From Hymenobacter sp. BT559 (GTDB lineage Bacteria > Bacteroidota > Bacteroidia > Cytophagales > Hymenobacteraceae), in assembly GCF_017571525.1 (NCBI RefSeq), contig NZ_JAGETY010000010.1, forward strand, positions 124,001 to 188,000: 64,000 nucleotides of DNA. Direction: 5' to 3'. The position numbers and the translations under genes are program-made. Numbering within the stretch: position 1 is the first letter of the stretch; every line of letters starts with the position of its first letter. Of the stretch, positions 50,625-59,329 are shown piece after piece. The notes below the pieces were generated by a model. That model had not been told where the DNA came from. It worked only from the letters and a program-made list of their open reading frames with translations, and did not search any database.

Positions 50625-52238
50625 ATGAACCTAACTGCTTTCTGGCCCGCGCGCGCTGTCGCTGATGCCTCACCCGCCTACCGTATTTCGGCCCGGCTGG
50701 CTAGCCTGCTGCTCGTGGCTACGGGCCTTAGCGACTACCTGTTCTGGCACGAGCTGGTGGGGTTTAACGGGCTGGTCTACATGGTGTTTCTGGTAGTGGC
50801 GCAGCTGTTAGTGCTACCGCGCTACGCGCCGGTGCGGCGCACGGCGGCCTTTTGGGTGGCCGTGGGTGGCTGCCTGGCTAGTGGGGGGCTAGTGGCCTGG
50901 TACGGCTCCGATGCAGCCGAGCTGGCGGCGCTGGCCTCGGGCCTGATGTTGGTGGGGGTCGTCAATCAGCCGCAGCTGCGGCTGGTGAGCTCGGCGGTGG
51001 GCACGGCCGTGGCGGGCATACTGCCCGCGGTGGCGCTGGTGCTGGGCAGCCTGCGCGTGCCCGAGGGGCTGGGCGGGCGGCTGCGGCGCGGCTGGTACTA
51101 CGGCCGCCTGCTGGGGTTGCCGCTGCTGGCGCTGGTGGTATTTCAGGTACTATTTACCTATGCCAACCCGCGCTATGCGGCGCTGAGTATGCAGCTATGG
51201 GATGCGCTGGGCGAGGGGCTAGCCCGGCTGCTAGAAGCCGTTTCGATACCGCACCTGCTGTTTCTACTGTTATGTGGGGTAGGGGCGGTGGGCACGCTGG
51301 TGGCGGTGCCCGTGCATTTTTTCCTCGACCACGAGTCGCGCTTCGGCGAGTTTGTGCGGCGGCAGCGCGATGGCGTGGCCTCGTTTGCGGTGCGGCGGCC
51401 CAATTTTTCATATTCCGACCGCGGTGCGCTAGCCCTGCGCAAGGAGTGGCTGGCGGCCGTGGCGAGCATTGGTCTGCTCAATGCCATGCTGCTAGTAGTG
51501 AACGTTGTGGACGTGCGCTGGCTGTGGTTTGGCTTTCGGGCGGCGCCGGGCTTCGACCTCACGCAGTTTGTGCATGAGGGCACCTACGTGCTGATTCTCA
51601 GTATCCTGCTGGCAGCGGGCATTATGCTGTGGTTTTTCCGGCGCAATCTCAATTTCTACAAGCCGGGCCTGCCGCTGCTGCGCTGGGGCGCCACGCTGTG
51701 GGTGCTGCAAAATGCAGTGCTGGCCGTGTCGGTAGGCCTGCGCAATTACTACTACATCGAGGCTACCGAGCTGGCGTACAAGCGCATTGGGGTGTATGGC
51801 TTCCTGCTGCTCACGCTGTTTGGGCTGGCCACGGTGCTGCTCAAAATCTGGCAGCGGCGCTCGGCCTTCAGCTTGGTGCGGCTCAACTCGTGGGCGGCCT
51901 ACGCGCTGCTGCTGGGGCTAGCGGCTGGCAACTGGGAAATCTGGATTGCGCGCTACAACCTGCAGCCTCGCTTCACGCGCCTCAACATCGGCTTTTTGCT
52001 CACCATGCCGCCGCGCGTGCTGCCGGTGCTGGCCGCCCGCGAGGGGCTCATCGACCAAGCCAAAGAGCTGGTGGAGGAAGGCGACGACGGCTATTTCCAC
52101 GCCACTACCCGCCAGGCGGCCCACAAGAAGCTGCACGCCCGGCTAGCCGAGTTTCGGGCCGAATACCCCGAGCGCCATTGGCAGAGCCGCACCGGCGCAA
52201 GCGAACAGGCTTATCAGCAGCTCACCAGCCATGACTAA
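50625..52238 (+). CDS. DUF4173/DUF4153 membrane protein
   Basis: A 537-aa polytopic protein with about 12 hydrophobic segments and a soluble C-terminal tail. The middle contains the family stretch SYSDRGALALRKEWLAAVASIGLLNAMLLVVNVVD and FVHEGTYVLILSILLAAGIMLWFFRRNLNF, typical of DUF4173. Some relatives neighbour two-component or surface systems, but its role is not known. A near-consensus -7 box (TATACTTTG) lies 35 bases upstream. Its stop overlaps the next start by eight bases, indicating co-translation. Confidence 0.85.
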   Translation: MNLTAFWPARAVADASPAYRISARLASLLLVATGLSDYLFWHELVGFNGLVYMVFLVVAQLLVLPRYAPVRRTAAFWVAVGGCLASGGLVAWYGSDAAELAALASGLMLVGVVNQPQLRLVSSAVGTAVAGILPAVALVLGSLRVPEGLGGRLRRGWYYGRLLGLPLLALVVFQVLFTYANPRYAALSMQLWDALGEGLARLLEAVSIPHLLFLLLCGVGAVGTLVAVPVHFFLDHESRFGEFVRRQRDGVASFAVRRPNFSYSDRGALALRKEWLAAVASIGLLNAMLLVVNVVDVRWLWFGFRAAPGFDLTQFVHEGTYVLILSILLAAGIMLWFFRRNLNFYKPGLPLLRWGATLWVLQNAVLAVSVGLRNYYYIEATELAYKRIGVYGFLLLTLFGLATVLLKIWQRRSAFSLVRLNSWAAYALLLGLAAGNWEIWIARYNLQPRFTRLNIGFLLTMPPRVLPVLAAREGLIDQAKELVEEGDDGYFHATTRQAAHKKLHARLAEFRAEYPERHWQSRTGASEQAYQQLTSHD

Positions 52239-52638
52239 TCCATTCCTCAAACCCCATTCCGTGGGCGAGTGGCTGCGCAGTAGCCTCTGCTGGACGGGTA
52301 CCTGCCTGGGCAGCTTGCTGCTGGGTTGGTTCGTGCTCCCTGCTGTGCTGCCAGTAGCCCTCGGCAACCTCATAATTTCCAATATGCCTCCGGGTGTTTT
52401 AGTGGCGCACGTGCTGATTTGGCGGCACGCCGTAATGGGTGGCCGGGCAATAATCCGGCACGACGAAGCGCACTACGACCTTTCGCTCACTCGGGTGGCG
52501 GCCCATCTGTGGCTGATTGTCCTCATGCTCTTTCAGTTGGCCTGCCTGTTGACGCCGATTATTCTGCTAGGGTTATTAGGATTCAGCATGTGGGGTGCGC
52601 CATCGTCTCCTCCCTCGGGTGAGCCATTTTTTGGTTGA
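52231..52638 (+). CDS. Small membrane protein, paralogue A
   Basis: A 135-aa protein with three hydrophobic segments. Its start MTNPFLKPHSVGEWLRSSLCWTG closely matches the start of the gene at 54221 (NPFRKPRSPGQWLLGSVCWT), and both share a central LIWRRA/LIWRHA element, so they are paralogues. Overlaps the DUF4173 gene and precedes the radical SAM gene by 17 bases. No family name known to me. Confidence 0.75.
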   Translation: MTNPFLKPHSVGEWLRSSLCWTGTCLGSLLLGWFVLPAVLPVALGNLIISNMPPGVLVAHVLIWRHAVMGGRAIIRHDEAHYDLSLTRVAAHLWLIVLMLFQLACLLTPIILLGLLGFSMWGAPSSPPSGEPFFG

Positions 52639-52655
52639 TTAGTAACTGAATAGCC

Positions 52656-54113
52656 ATGCGCGTCAAACTCATTTTGCCCGCCCTCACCGAGGCCACCAAC
52701 CCCTACTGGCGGCCCATCAAGTACTCGCTGTTTCCGCCGTTGGGGCTAGCCACGCTGGCCGCCTACCTGCCGCCCGATTGGGAAGTAGACATGCAGGACG
52801 AGCACGTCGAAAAGCTGCACCTGCACGATGCGCCCAACCTGGTTATTATCCAGGTCTACATCACCAATGCCTACCGCGCCTACGCCCTGGCCGACCACTA
52901 CCGCGCCCGCGGCGCCTACGTGTGCCTGGGTGGCCTGCACGTAACCAGCCTGCCCGACGAGGCCGCCCCGCACGCCGACAGCATTTTCCTGGGGCCAGGC
53001 GAAGAGACGTTTCCGCAGTTTCTGCACGATTTCCAGTTCGGGCGGCCCCGGCCGCGCTACGTGTCGGGGGCCGGACGCACGCTGGTGGGCGTGCCGCCCA
53101 TCCGGCGCGACCTCATCAAGCGCGAGCGCTACCTGGTGCCCAACTCGATAGTGGTGACGCGCGGCTGCCCGCATCACTGCGATTTCTGCTACAAAGATGC
53201 CTTCTTTGAAGGCGGCAAGTCGTTTTATACCCAAACCGTGGACGATGCCCTAGCGGAGATAAACCGGCTGCCGGGCCGCCACCTCTACTTTCTCGATGAC
53301 CATTTGCTGGGTAATGTGCGCTTTGCCGCTGGGCTCTTTGAAGGGATGCGCGGCATGGGCCGACTGTTTCAGGGTGCGGCTACGGTAGATAGCATTTTGC
53401 GCGATAATGGCCTGCTGGAAAAGGCCGCTAGGGCCGGTTTGCGCAGCTTATTCGTGGGCTTCGAAACGCTGAGCCCAGTCAACCTAAAGTCGAGCAACAA
53501 GCCCCAGAATCTGGGCCGCGACTACGCCGCGGCCATTCGGCGGCTGCACGACCTGGGCATTATGATAAACGGCAGCTTCGTGTTTGGGCTCGACGACGAC
53601 CGGCCCGACGTGTTTCGGCGCACCGTAGACTGGGCGGTGGAGCAAGGCATTACCACGGCCACCTTCCACATTGCCACGCCCTATCCCGGCACGGCGCTGT
53701 TCAAGCAGATGGAGGCCCAGGGCCGCCTGCTGCACCGCCGCTGGAATGAGTACGATACCCGCACCGTGGTGTGCCAGCCCGGTCCGCACCTCACCGCCCG
53801 CCAGCTCAAAAATGGCTACGACCAGGCATACCGCGACTTCTACTCCTGGACCAACATCACGAAGGCCAGTCGCGTGCACGACACCCTGCGCCACCAGCTT
53901 AAGCACTTCGCCTACGCCGGCGGCTGGAAAAAATTTGAGCCCCTCTGGAATTTCATGATAAAATTCCGCCACCTCGATGCCATGCGCCCGCTGCTCGAAG
54001 GCATCCTGAGCAAGGTGCGCGGCACCGACCCGCTCGCTAGCCCCGGCCCCTCGCCGCTAGCCCCCGGTACCGCCGCGCCCGAGTTGCTACTGAAACTACC
54101 GGTATTACAATAG
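52656..54113 (+). CDS. B12-binding radical SAM enzyme
   Basis: A 485-aa class B-type radical SAM enzyme. Residues 1-150 form a cobalamin-binding Rossmann domain (SLFPPLGLATLAAYLP, NLVIIQVYITNAYRAYAL, GAYVCLGGLHVTSLPDEA). The 4Fe-4S motif is RGCPHHCDFCYKD (C-x3-C-x2-C) near residue 170, followed by the barrel (YFLDDHLLGN, LFVGFETLSPVNL, GSFVFGLDDDRPD). The C-terminal 110 residues are helical (YDQAYRDFYSW). Enzymes of this kind methylate or rearrange unactivated carbons, or use B12 only for binding. Neighbours are a diiron protein and membrane proteins, hinting at lipid or cofactor modification. Confidence 0.9.
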   Translation: MRVKLILPALTEATNPYWRPIKYSLFPPLGLATLAAYLPPDWEVDMQDEHVEKLHLHDAPNLVIIQVYITNAYRAYALADHYRARGAYVCLGGLHVTSLPDEAAPHADSIFLGPGEETFPQFLHDFQFGRPRPRYVSGAGRTLVGVPPIRRDLIKRERYLVPNSIVVTRGCPHHCDFCYKDAFFEGGKSFYTQTVDDALAEINRLPGRHLYFLDDHLLGNVRFAAGLFEGMRGMGRLFQGAATVDSILRDNGLLEKAARAGLRSLFVGFETLSPVNLKSSNKPQNLGRDYAAAIRRLHDLGIMINGSFVFGLDDDRPDVFRRTVDWAVEQGITTATFHIATPYPGTALFKQMEAQGRLLHRRWNEYDTRTVVCQPGPHLTARQLKNGYDQAYRDFYSWTNITKASRVHDTLRHQLKHFAYAGGWKKFEPLWNFMIKFRHLDAMRPLLEGILSKVRGTDPLASPGPSPLAPGTAAPELLLKLPVLQ

Positions 54114-54129
54114 CCGCTTTTCCCCACCG

Positions 54130-54165
54130 GTCATGCTGAGCCTGCGAAGCGTCTCGCCCGCGCCG
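54130..54165. repeat. GTCATGCTGAGC-type half repeat
   Basis: GGTCATGCTGAGCCTGCGAA then GCGTCTCGCCCGCGC, a single arm of another dispersed family; a related fragment (GCGTCATGCGGAAGGCAGTG) occurs near 37161. No opposite arm seen. Confidence 0.4.
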
Positions 54166-54220
54166 CTCGGGCATTGTTCGCTAGCCTACTCAATCTGCCT
54201 TTCTGAGCTAACAAACTTTT

Positions 54221-54607
54221 ATGCGTAATCCTTTTAGAAAGCCGCGTTCACCGGGGCAATGGTTGCTGGGTAGCGTGTGCTGGACTTTACTATGTTTATT
54301 TCCCTCCTTACTAATCTATTTCCTATTGGTCGGAATATTTGGGAAAAGCGGCAATGCGAGTGACATTACTTATATGTTATTGGGCTGCATTTCTTTTTGG
54401 TCAATGCACTTATTGATTTGGAGGCGAGCAGTATATGCTAGTCCGAGCTGGTTAAAAAGCAATACTGCAAGCTCAGTAATTTTTAAATTAGCAGGTGCTA
54501 CTTGGTTGTTCTTATTAATTATTTTTCAATTGTTTATCTGTGTAATATTTATTGTATTTACTGAAATAGTAGCAAGTGCTTATTGGAAAGAGAAAATTAT
54601 TTGGTAA
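54221..54607 (+). CDS. Small membrane protein, paralogue B, low GC
   Basis: A 128-aa protein with three hydrophobic segments, paralogous to the product at 52231 through the shared N-terminus (NPFRKPRSPGQWLLGSVCWT) and the LLIWRRAVYAS element. In contrast to its paralogue it is strongly A+T-rich (by eye about 40% G+C). It precedes the diiron protein gene by 21 bases. Function unknown; differing composition suggests separate histories or a transferred copy. Confidence 0.75.
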   Translation: MRNPFRKPRSPGQWLLGSVCWTLLCLFPSLLIYFLLVGIFGKSGNASDITYMLLGCISFWSMHLLIWRRAVYASPSWLKSNTASSVIFKLAGATWLFLLIIFQLFICVIFIVFTEIVASAYWKEKIIW

Positions 54608-54628
54608 AACCTTTTTAATGCGATTCTC

Positions 54629-55432
54629 ATGACTTTCCACGACATCAAAACCTATTTTCAAACCAACCACGCCCGCTTTGCCGACCTCGCCTGGGACGAC
54701 CCGCACCAGCTAGGCCCCGCCGAGCTGCGCGCCGTGCGCACCTCCATCCAAACCTTTCAACGGGGCGAAGGCACCGGCGGCGACCACCTGACGGCCCTGG
54801 CCGAGCAGCTCGGCGATGCCGACTACGCGGCGGCCATGCGGCTTTTCATTCAGGAAGAAGAGGGCCACGCCGCCATGCTAGGGCAGTTTATGGACCGCCA
54901 GGGCATTGAGCGCCTGCAAACGCACTGGCTGCACGCTATTTTTCGGAAGCTGGGGCGGCCGCTGGGGCTGGTGCACATGGTGCGCGTCATTCTCACGGCC
55001 GAGGTAGTGGCCACCATCTACTACCGCGCCCTGTTTCGGGCCACGTATTCGGGGCTGTTGCAGCAGATTTGCCGGCGCATTTTGCTCGATGAGGAAATGC
55101 ACCTGGCATTCCACTGCGTGGCCGTAAGGCAGCTCTCGCCCCGGCGCAACTGGTTGAGCCGCTGGCTGTGGCGCCAGGCTTACCGCGGCCTGATGGCCGG
55201 CACGGCCCTGGTGGTGTATGGCACGTGCCGGCGCACCTTCCGGGCCGGGGGTTACGGGCTGCTAAGTTTTTGCACGGCCATTGCCGACGAGTACGCCCGC
55301 GTAGAGCAAATGCAGCGGCCCAACAGCCTCATTATGCTGCGCGGTGGGCTGCCGTCGGCAGCTGCCCCGGCTCAGCCGGGCCCGGCCGGCGCCTGGCAGT
55401 GGCCGGCGCCGCACCTGCGCGTGGCGCGCTAG
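54629..55432 (+). CDS. Ferritin-like diiron protein
   Basis: A 267-aa four-helix protein with a complete carboxylate diiron ligand set in order: Glu47 (FQRGEGTGG), Glu77-x2-His80 (FIQEEEGHAAML), Glu125 (LTAEVVATIYYRAL), Glu155-x2-His158 (ILLDEEMHLAFH). This matches ferritin-like oxidases and oxygenases; the hydrophobic or basic region after 170 (WLWRQAYRGLMAGTALVVYG) suggests membrane contact. Known relatives include hydroxylases and desaturase-like enzymes, but I cannot place this one. Same strand and 21 bases after the low-GC paralogue, about 500 bases after the radical SAM gene. Confidence 0.8.
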   Translation: MTFHDIKTYFQTNHARFADLAWDDPHQLGPAELRAVRTSIQTFQRGEGTGGDHLTALAEQLGDADYAAAMRLFIQEEEGHAAMLGQFMDRQGIERLQTHWLHAIFRKLGRPLGLVHMVRVILTAEVVATIYYRALFRATYSGLLQQICRRILLDEEMHLAFHCVAVRQLSPRRNWLSRWLWRQAYRGLMAGTALVVYGTCRRTFRAGGYGLLSFCTAIADEYARVEQMQRPNSLIMLRGGLPSAAAPAQPGPAGAWQWPAPHLRVAR

Positions 55433-55562
55433 GGCACCAGGGTGCCCCAACGGCTCGCCAAAGCTGGAGCTTGGGCCAGGGTAACGTGCCAAGAGTGACA
55501 GGATTACTTTGCGACGCAAGTTGTAGATTTCCGGTCCTTTCCACCCCGAAACCTGCTCTCTT

Positions 55563-55952
55563 ATGCCCCGGACCCTGCTGTTGGCTGTCCTGTTTGTTGC
55601 CATTGGGCTAGAGCTGGCCCTAGCGGCTGGCGCTTTTTATGCCCCCGCTTTTACGCTGGCCAAATTTGGGGTGCAGTATGGGCCAGCTACCCGGTTTTTA
55701 GCTTACCTCACTGGCTGGTTTCTACTGTTTGTGAGCCTGATGGCGCTGCTGGCCTTTGGGCGAGTGTGGCAGGGGCGGCCGGGCTACGCGGGCCTGTGCT
55801 ACCTGCTGGGCTGGTGGTGGATAGGCATTGGCGTAGGTATTTATATACAGTTCGGGCGACCCGAAAATCTATTACTCGATTCGCTGAAAGGCTTGCTACT
55901 CATAGGGCTTACCTGGCAATGTCAGGCCCGGCGTTTGGTAGTGCGGCGCTAA
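55563..55952 (+). CDS. Four-TM membrane protein
   Basis: A 129-aa protein with four hydrophobic segments (LLLAVLFVAIGLELALAAGAF, LAYLTGWFLLFVSLMALLAF, LCYLLGWWWIGIGVGIYI, LLLIGLTW). Arrangement resembles small DUF4345-like proteins but I cannot confirm the family. Follows the diiron gene by 130 bases, including a short GC hairpin near 55434. Confidence 0.65.
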   Translation: MPRTLLLAVLFVAIGLELALAAGAFYAPAFTLAKFGVQYGPATRFLAYLTGWFLLFVSLMALLAFGRVWQGRPGYAGLCYLLGWWWIGIGVGIYIQFGRPENLLLDSLKGLLLIGLTWQCQARRLVVRR

Positions 55953-55987
55953 CGCGTAACTTGCTGGTAGTTATTCCCGCTGCTGCT

Positions 55988-56434
55988 ATGCCCCGACCCA
56001 CTACGCCCCGTGCGCTGCCCAGGCCCAAGCGGCTTTCGGCCCTGGGCCGGGGGCTAGCCGCCGCGCAGCTGCTCAAAGAAACCCTCACCATTGTGCTGCT
56101 GGGGGTGCCGCTGCTGCTGGCCCAGCCGCTGCTGGTGCCGGCTGTGCTGCCGGGGCTGGTGCTCTACCTGTGCCACTGGGTAATAATGGCAGGCCGTATT
56201 CCGCGCCGGTCAGTTGCTCGTATCTGGTTTTTTACGCTGCTAGACGAACTGTGGGGCCTTGCGCTCTACCTGCACGCCTATGATGCGCCCACCGCCCGGC
56301 AGCTGCGCTACCTCAAGTGGAGCGTAGGGCTGGGGCTAGTCTTTACCCTAACAGCGCTGGCCGAAGTAGCCTACCGGCGCTACCGCGAGCGGCGTGGGCT
56401 GCGCCGGGCACTGCTAGGGGCGTCGCTGCGTTAG
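55988..56434 (+). CDS. Hypothetical membrane protein
   Basis: A 148-aa protein starting MPRPTTPRALPRPKRL, with three or four hydrophobic segments (TIVLLGVPLLLAQPLLVPAVLPGLVLYLCHWVIM in the middle, VGLGLVFTLTALAEVA near the end) and a basic C-terminal tail. The reading frame is open farther upstream to 55766, but that part overlaps the preceding gene. No family recognised. Confidence 0.55.
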   Translation: MPRPTTPRALPRPKRLSALGRGLAAAQLLKETLTIVLLGVPLLLAQPLLVPAVLPGLVLYLCHWVIMAGRIPRRSVARIWFFTLLDELWGLALYLHAYDAPTARQLRYLKWSVGLGLVFTLTALAEVAYRRYRERRGLRRALLGASLR

Positions 56435-56444
56435 GGCTGGCTGG

Positions 56445-56452
56445 TATCTTTG
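56445..56452 (+). promoter_or_regulatory. -7 promoter box TATCTTTG of the PBP gene
   Basis: Exact match; predicted start near 56458, about 20 bases before the ATG at 56480, which supports that ATG over the TTG at 56450. Confidence 0.65.
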
Positions 56453-56479
56453 CCGCTCCCCGCTCCTGACTTGCCGTTC

Positions 56480-58885
56480 ATGGCCGACGAAACTAATCTG
56501 CCTGCTGCCTCCGATGCATCGCCCACCCGCCCCACCAAAGGCCGCACCAAGCGGCCCGGTCGGGGCACCCGCCGCCTGGTACGCGTGGCCTGGACACTCT
56601 TCTTCATCGGCGTAGGCTTCTTTTTAGCTTATCCGCTGCTGGTACGCAGCAATTTCTTGTTCCTCTTTGGCAAATCGCCGAGCCTGGAGGAGTTGGAAAA
56701 TCCGAAGGTTGAGCAAGCCTCGCAGGTGTTTACCTCTGATGGTGTGCTCATCGGCCGCTACTTCCGTGAAAACCGCTCGCCGGTGCCGCTTAGTCAGATG
56801 TCGCCCTGGCTGGTTAAGGCGCTCATTGCTACCGAAGATGTGCGCTTTAAGGAGCACTCGGGGATTGATGCGCCTTCGTTGGTTGGCTCGGTGTATTATG
56901 GCCTGCGGGGCGATAAGCGCGGCGGCTCTACCATCAGCCAGCAGCTCGCCAAGAATTTGTACAAAACCCGTCGGGGTGAAAGCCGGGGTGCGCTAGGCCA
57001 TATTCCGGGCATCAGCACGGTAGTGGCCAAAACCAAAGAGTGGATAACGGCGGTGGAGCTGGAGCGCCGGTACACCAAAGACGAAATTCTGCGGATGTAC
57101 CTCAATACCGTTGAGTACGGCTCTAACGCCTTCGGTATCAAGGTGGCCGCCAAGACGTTTTTCAACACCACGCCCGATAGCCTCACGCCTATTCAGGCCG
57201 CCACGCTCATCGGGGTTTTGAACAACCCCACGGCATTCAACCCGAAGTTTCACCCGGCGGCCTCGCGCCGCCGCCGCAACGTGGTACTGCAGCGGCTAGG
57301 CCAGTCCGGCGCCCTGAAGCCCGCCGAAGTAGCTGCGCTGCAAGCTGAGCCCATTGTGCTTAACTATCAGATTGAAAAGCACATCGACGGGCCCGATACG
57401 TACTTCCGGGGGGCTATCAGCCAGACGGTGAACCGCTGGTGCGAAGCCCACGGCTACGATATGTACCGCGATGGCCTGCGCATCTACACCAGCATCGACT
57501 CGCGCATGCAGGACCATGCCGAGCAGGCCGTGCACCAGCGCATGAAGCAGCTGCAGCAGCAGTTCGACAACTTCTGGCGCAACAAGGGCCAGAACCCCTG
57601 GGTGGATGAGGAAGGCCACGAAATCCCGGACTTCATCGAAACCCAGATGAAGCGCACCCAGAGCTACCACAGCCTGGCTGCCCGCTACCAGGGCCGCCCC
57701 GCCAGCCTCGATTCGGCGCTGCATGCCAAGCGCCCGATGAAAGTGTTTACCTGGAAAAAGCAGGACGGCGATACCACCCTGGTGATGTCGCCGCTCGATT
57801 CGCTGGCCTACTACAAGCACTTTCTGCAGGCCGGTATGATGACCATGGACCCTTTTACGGGCTCCATCAAGGCCTGGGTGGGCGGGCTCGATTACCGCTT
57901 CTTCCAGTACGACCACGTGAAGCAGGGCAAGCGCCAGGCGGGCTCTACGTTCAAGCCCTTCGTGTACCTCACGGCCCTGGACAATGGCTACTCGCCCTGC
58001 GACCGTATTCGTGACGAGCGCGTGACCATCAACTACGTCGAAAACGGCAAGCCCATGCAGTGGCAGCCCGACAACGTGACCCGCGAATACACGGGCATGA
58101 ACATGACCCTGCGCTACGCCATGGCCCGCTCGGTAAACTCCGTCACGGCCCAGCTCACCGAAAAAGTAGGCTGGAATAAAGTGGCCGATTATGCCCATAA
58201 AGTAGGCATTACCAGCCCCTTGCTAGGGGTGCCCAGTATCGGGCTAGGGTCAGGTGGCGACGTGAGCGTGTACGAGATGGTAGATGCCTACTCCACGTTT
58301 ATGAACAACGGGTTCCGCTCCGAGCCGCGCATCATCACGCGCATCGAAGACCGCAACGGCAACGTCATCCAGCAGTTTGACCCCGTGCAGCGGCGCGCCA
58401 TCTCGCCCGAAACGGCCTGGCTGATGACCTACATGCTGCGCGGCGGCATAGAAGAGCCCGGCGGCACCTCGCAGGGCCTCTGGGACTTTCAGGACCTGTG
58501 GCGCAAAGACAACCAGATTGGCGGCAAAACCGGCACTACCTCTAACTACTCAGACGGCTGGTACATGGGCCTCACCAAGGACCTCGTGAGCGGCGTGTGG
58601 GTGGGTGGCGAAGACCGCAGCATCCACTTCTTCCGCTCGCAGCAGGGCGAGGGCGGCCGCATGGCCCTGCCCGTATTCGGCCGCTACATGGAGAGTATTT
58701 ACAAGGATAAGGCGCTAGGGTACGACTACGGTCCCTTCCCCAAGCCGCCCACCAAAATCAACCGCAAGTACGTGTGCTACACCGAGGAAGCCCCGCGCCG
58801 ACACCGCGGCGAGGCCATCGACACCCTAGCGGCGGATAATCTACTGGACCAGTTGAATAACGGGCGTCGGGATAGCGTGCGCTGA
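56480..58885 (+). CDS. Class A penicillin-binding protein (PBP1A type)
   Basis: An 801-aa bifunctional peptidoglycan synthase. One N-terminal membrane anchor (VAWTLFFIGVGFFLAYPLLV, about 38-57). The GT51 glycosyltransferase domain has ATEDVRFKEHSGID with catalytic Glu near 120 and GGSTISQQLAKNLYKTR. The transpeptidase domain has the nucleophile in AGSTFKPFVYL (S-x-x-K) near 490, SVNS near 552, and GGKTGTTSNYSDGWY near 688. It polymerises and crosslinks glycan in the periplasm. Length is standard for Bacteroidota PBP1A. A bidirectional terminator follows. Confidence 0.95.
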   Translation: MADETNLPAASDASPTRPTKGRTKRPGRGTRRLVRVAWTLFFIGVGFFLAYPLLVRSNFLFLFGKSPSLEELENPKVEQASQVFTSDGVLIGRYFRENRSPVPLSQMSPWLVKALIATEDVRFKEHSGIDAPSLVGSVYYGLRGDKRGGSTISQQLAKNLYKTRRGESRGALGHIPGISTVVAKTKEWITAVELERRYTKDEILRMYLNTVEYGSNAFGIKVAAKTFFNTTPDSLTPIQAATLIGVLNNPTAFNPKFHPAASRRRRNVVLQRLGQSGALKPAEVAALQAEPIVLNYQIEKHIDGPDTYFRGAISQTVNRWCEAHGYDMYRDGLRIYTSIDSRMQDHAEQAVHQRMKQLQQQFDNFWRNKGQNPWVDEEGHEIPDFIETQMKRTQSYHSLAARYQGRPASLDSALHAKRPMKVFTWKKQDGDTTLVMSPLDSLAYYKHFLQAGMMTMDPFTGSIKAWVGGLDYRFFQYDHVKQGKRQAGSTFKPFVYLTALDNGYSPCDRIRDERVTINYVENGKPMQWQPDNVTREYTGMNMTLRYAMARSVNSVTAQLTEKVGWNKVADYAHKVGITSPLLGVPSIGLGSGGDVSVYEMVDAYSTFMNNGFRSEPRIITRIEDRNGNVIQQFDPVQRRAISPETAWLMTYMLRGGIEEPGGTSQGLWDFQDLWRKDNQIGGKTGTTSNYSDGWYMGLTKDLVSGVWVGGEDRSIHFFRSQQGEGGRMALPVFGRYMESIYKDKALGYDYGPFPKPPTKINRKYVCYTEEAPRRHRGEAIDTLAADNLLDQLNNGRRDSVR

Positions 58886-58994
58886 AAAGAAGCACTCTGG
58901 CTATCTCGTTAAAATTAGTTGATGAGTCTTACGTTAGCCGTAGCTGCTTCGTCCGACGGCAAGCTCACTACCACGGAAAGTAGCAAAACATAAA

Positions 58995-59026
58995 CGCCCG
59001 GCCTGCACGCAAGTGCAGACCGGGCG
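58995..59026. terminator. Bidirectional terminator
   Basis: CGCCCGG-C-CTGCAC / GTGCAG-A-CCGGGCG stem with a GCAA loop; on plus followed by CTTTATTAT, on minus by TTTATGTTTTG. Shared by the PBP gene and the small lipoprotein gene. Confidence 0.75.
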
Positions 59027-59050
59027 CTTTATTATAAAACCAGCTAAAGT

Positions 59051-59197
59051 CTACTGGCGCTCTACCGAGGTAGCGGTGCTAGCCGTAACCGGCGCGGCAG
59101 CCGATTTGGCCGAGGTGTAGGCGGGGCAGGTCTGGCGGTTGCAGGCGCCGAGGCCGAGGGTAGCGGCCCCAATGGCGAGGATAAACAGCTTTTTCAT
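59051..59197 (-). CDS. Small lipoprotein (48 aa)
   Basis: A 48-aa exported peptide: MKKLFILAIGAATLGLGAC is a lipoprotein signal with lipobox LGAC (Cys19), leaving a mature peptide of 30 residues rich in Ala, Ser and Thr with one more Cys (NRQTCPAYTSAKS). Similar tiny lipoproteins containing a Cys-Pro-Ala-Tyr motif are frequent in Bacteroidota. An exact -7 box lies at 59233-59240 (leader about 30 bases) and a bidirectional terminator lies 25 bases after the stop, so it is a complete transcription unit. It may be abundant in the membrane; role unknown. Confidence 0.75.
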   Translation of the reverse strand: MKKLFILAIGAATLGLGACNRQTCPAYTSAKSAAAPVTASTATSVERQ

Positions 59198-59232
59198 AAA
59201 AGGTATTGATTGAGCGAGACGCGGTTAGATTT

Positions 59233-59240
59233 CAAAGATA
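59233..59240 (-). promoter_or_regulatory. -7 promoter box TATCTTTG of the small lipoprotein gene
   Basis: Exact minus-strand match, predicted start near 59227, about 30 bases before the ATG. Confidence 0.6.
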
Positions 59241-59329
59241 AAGGCTATGAGGCATAAACGTTTACGCCAGGGAAGAGTTTCTGAGAATAGTGCTTTTCTT
59301 CCTGCTTAACCTCCAAAAGCGCTCATTTA

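Noticed and set aside
55766-55987. Upstream extension of the membrane protein at 55988
   Set aside because: Overlaps the previous gene out of frame and adds a basic, non-membrane stretch; the ATG at 55988 gives a sensible start.
57296-58198. 300-codon minus-strand frame inside the PBP gene
   Set aside because: Antisense of the transpeptidase domain; no conserved content.
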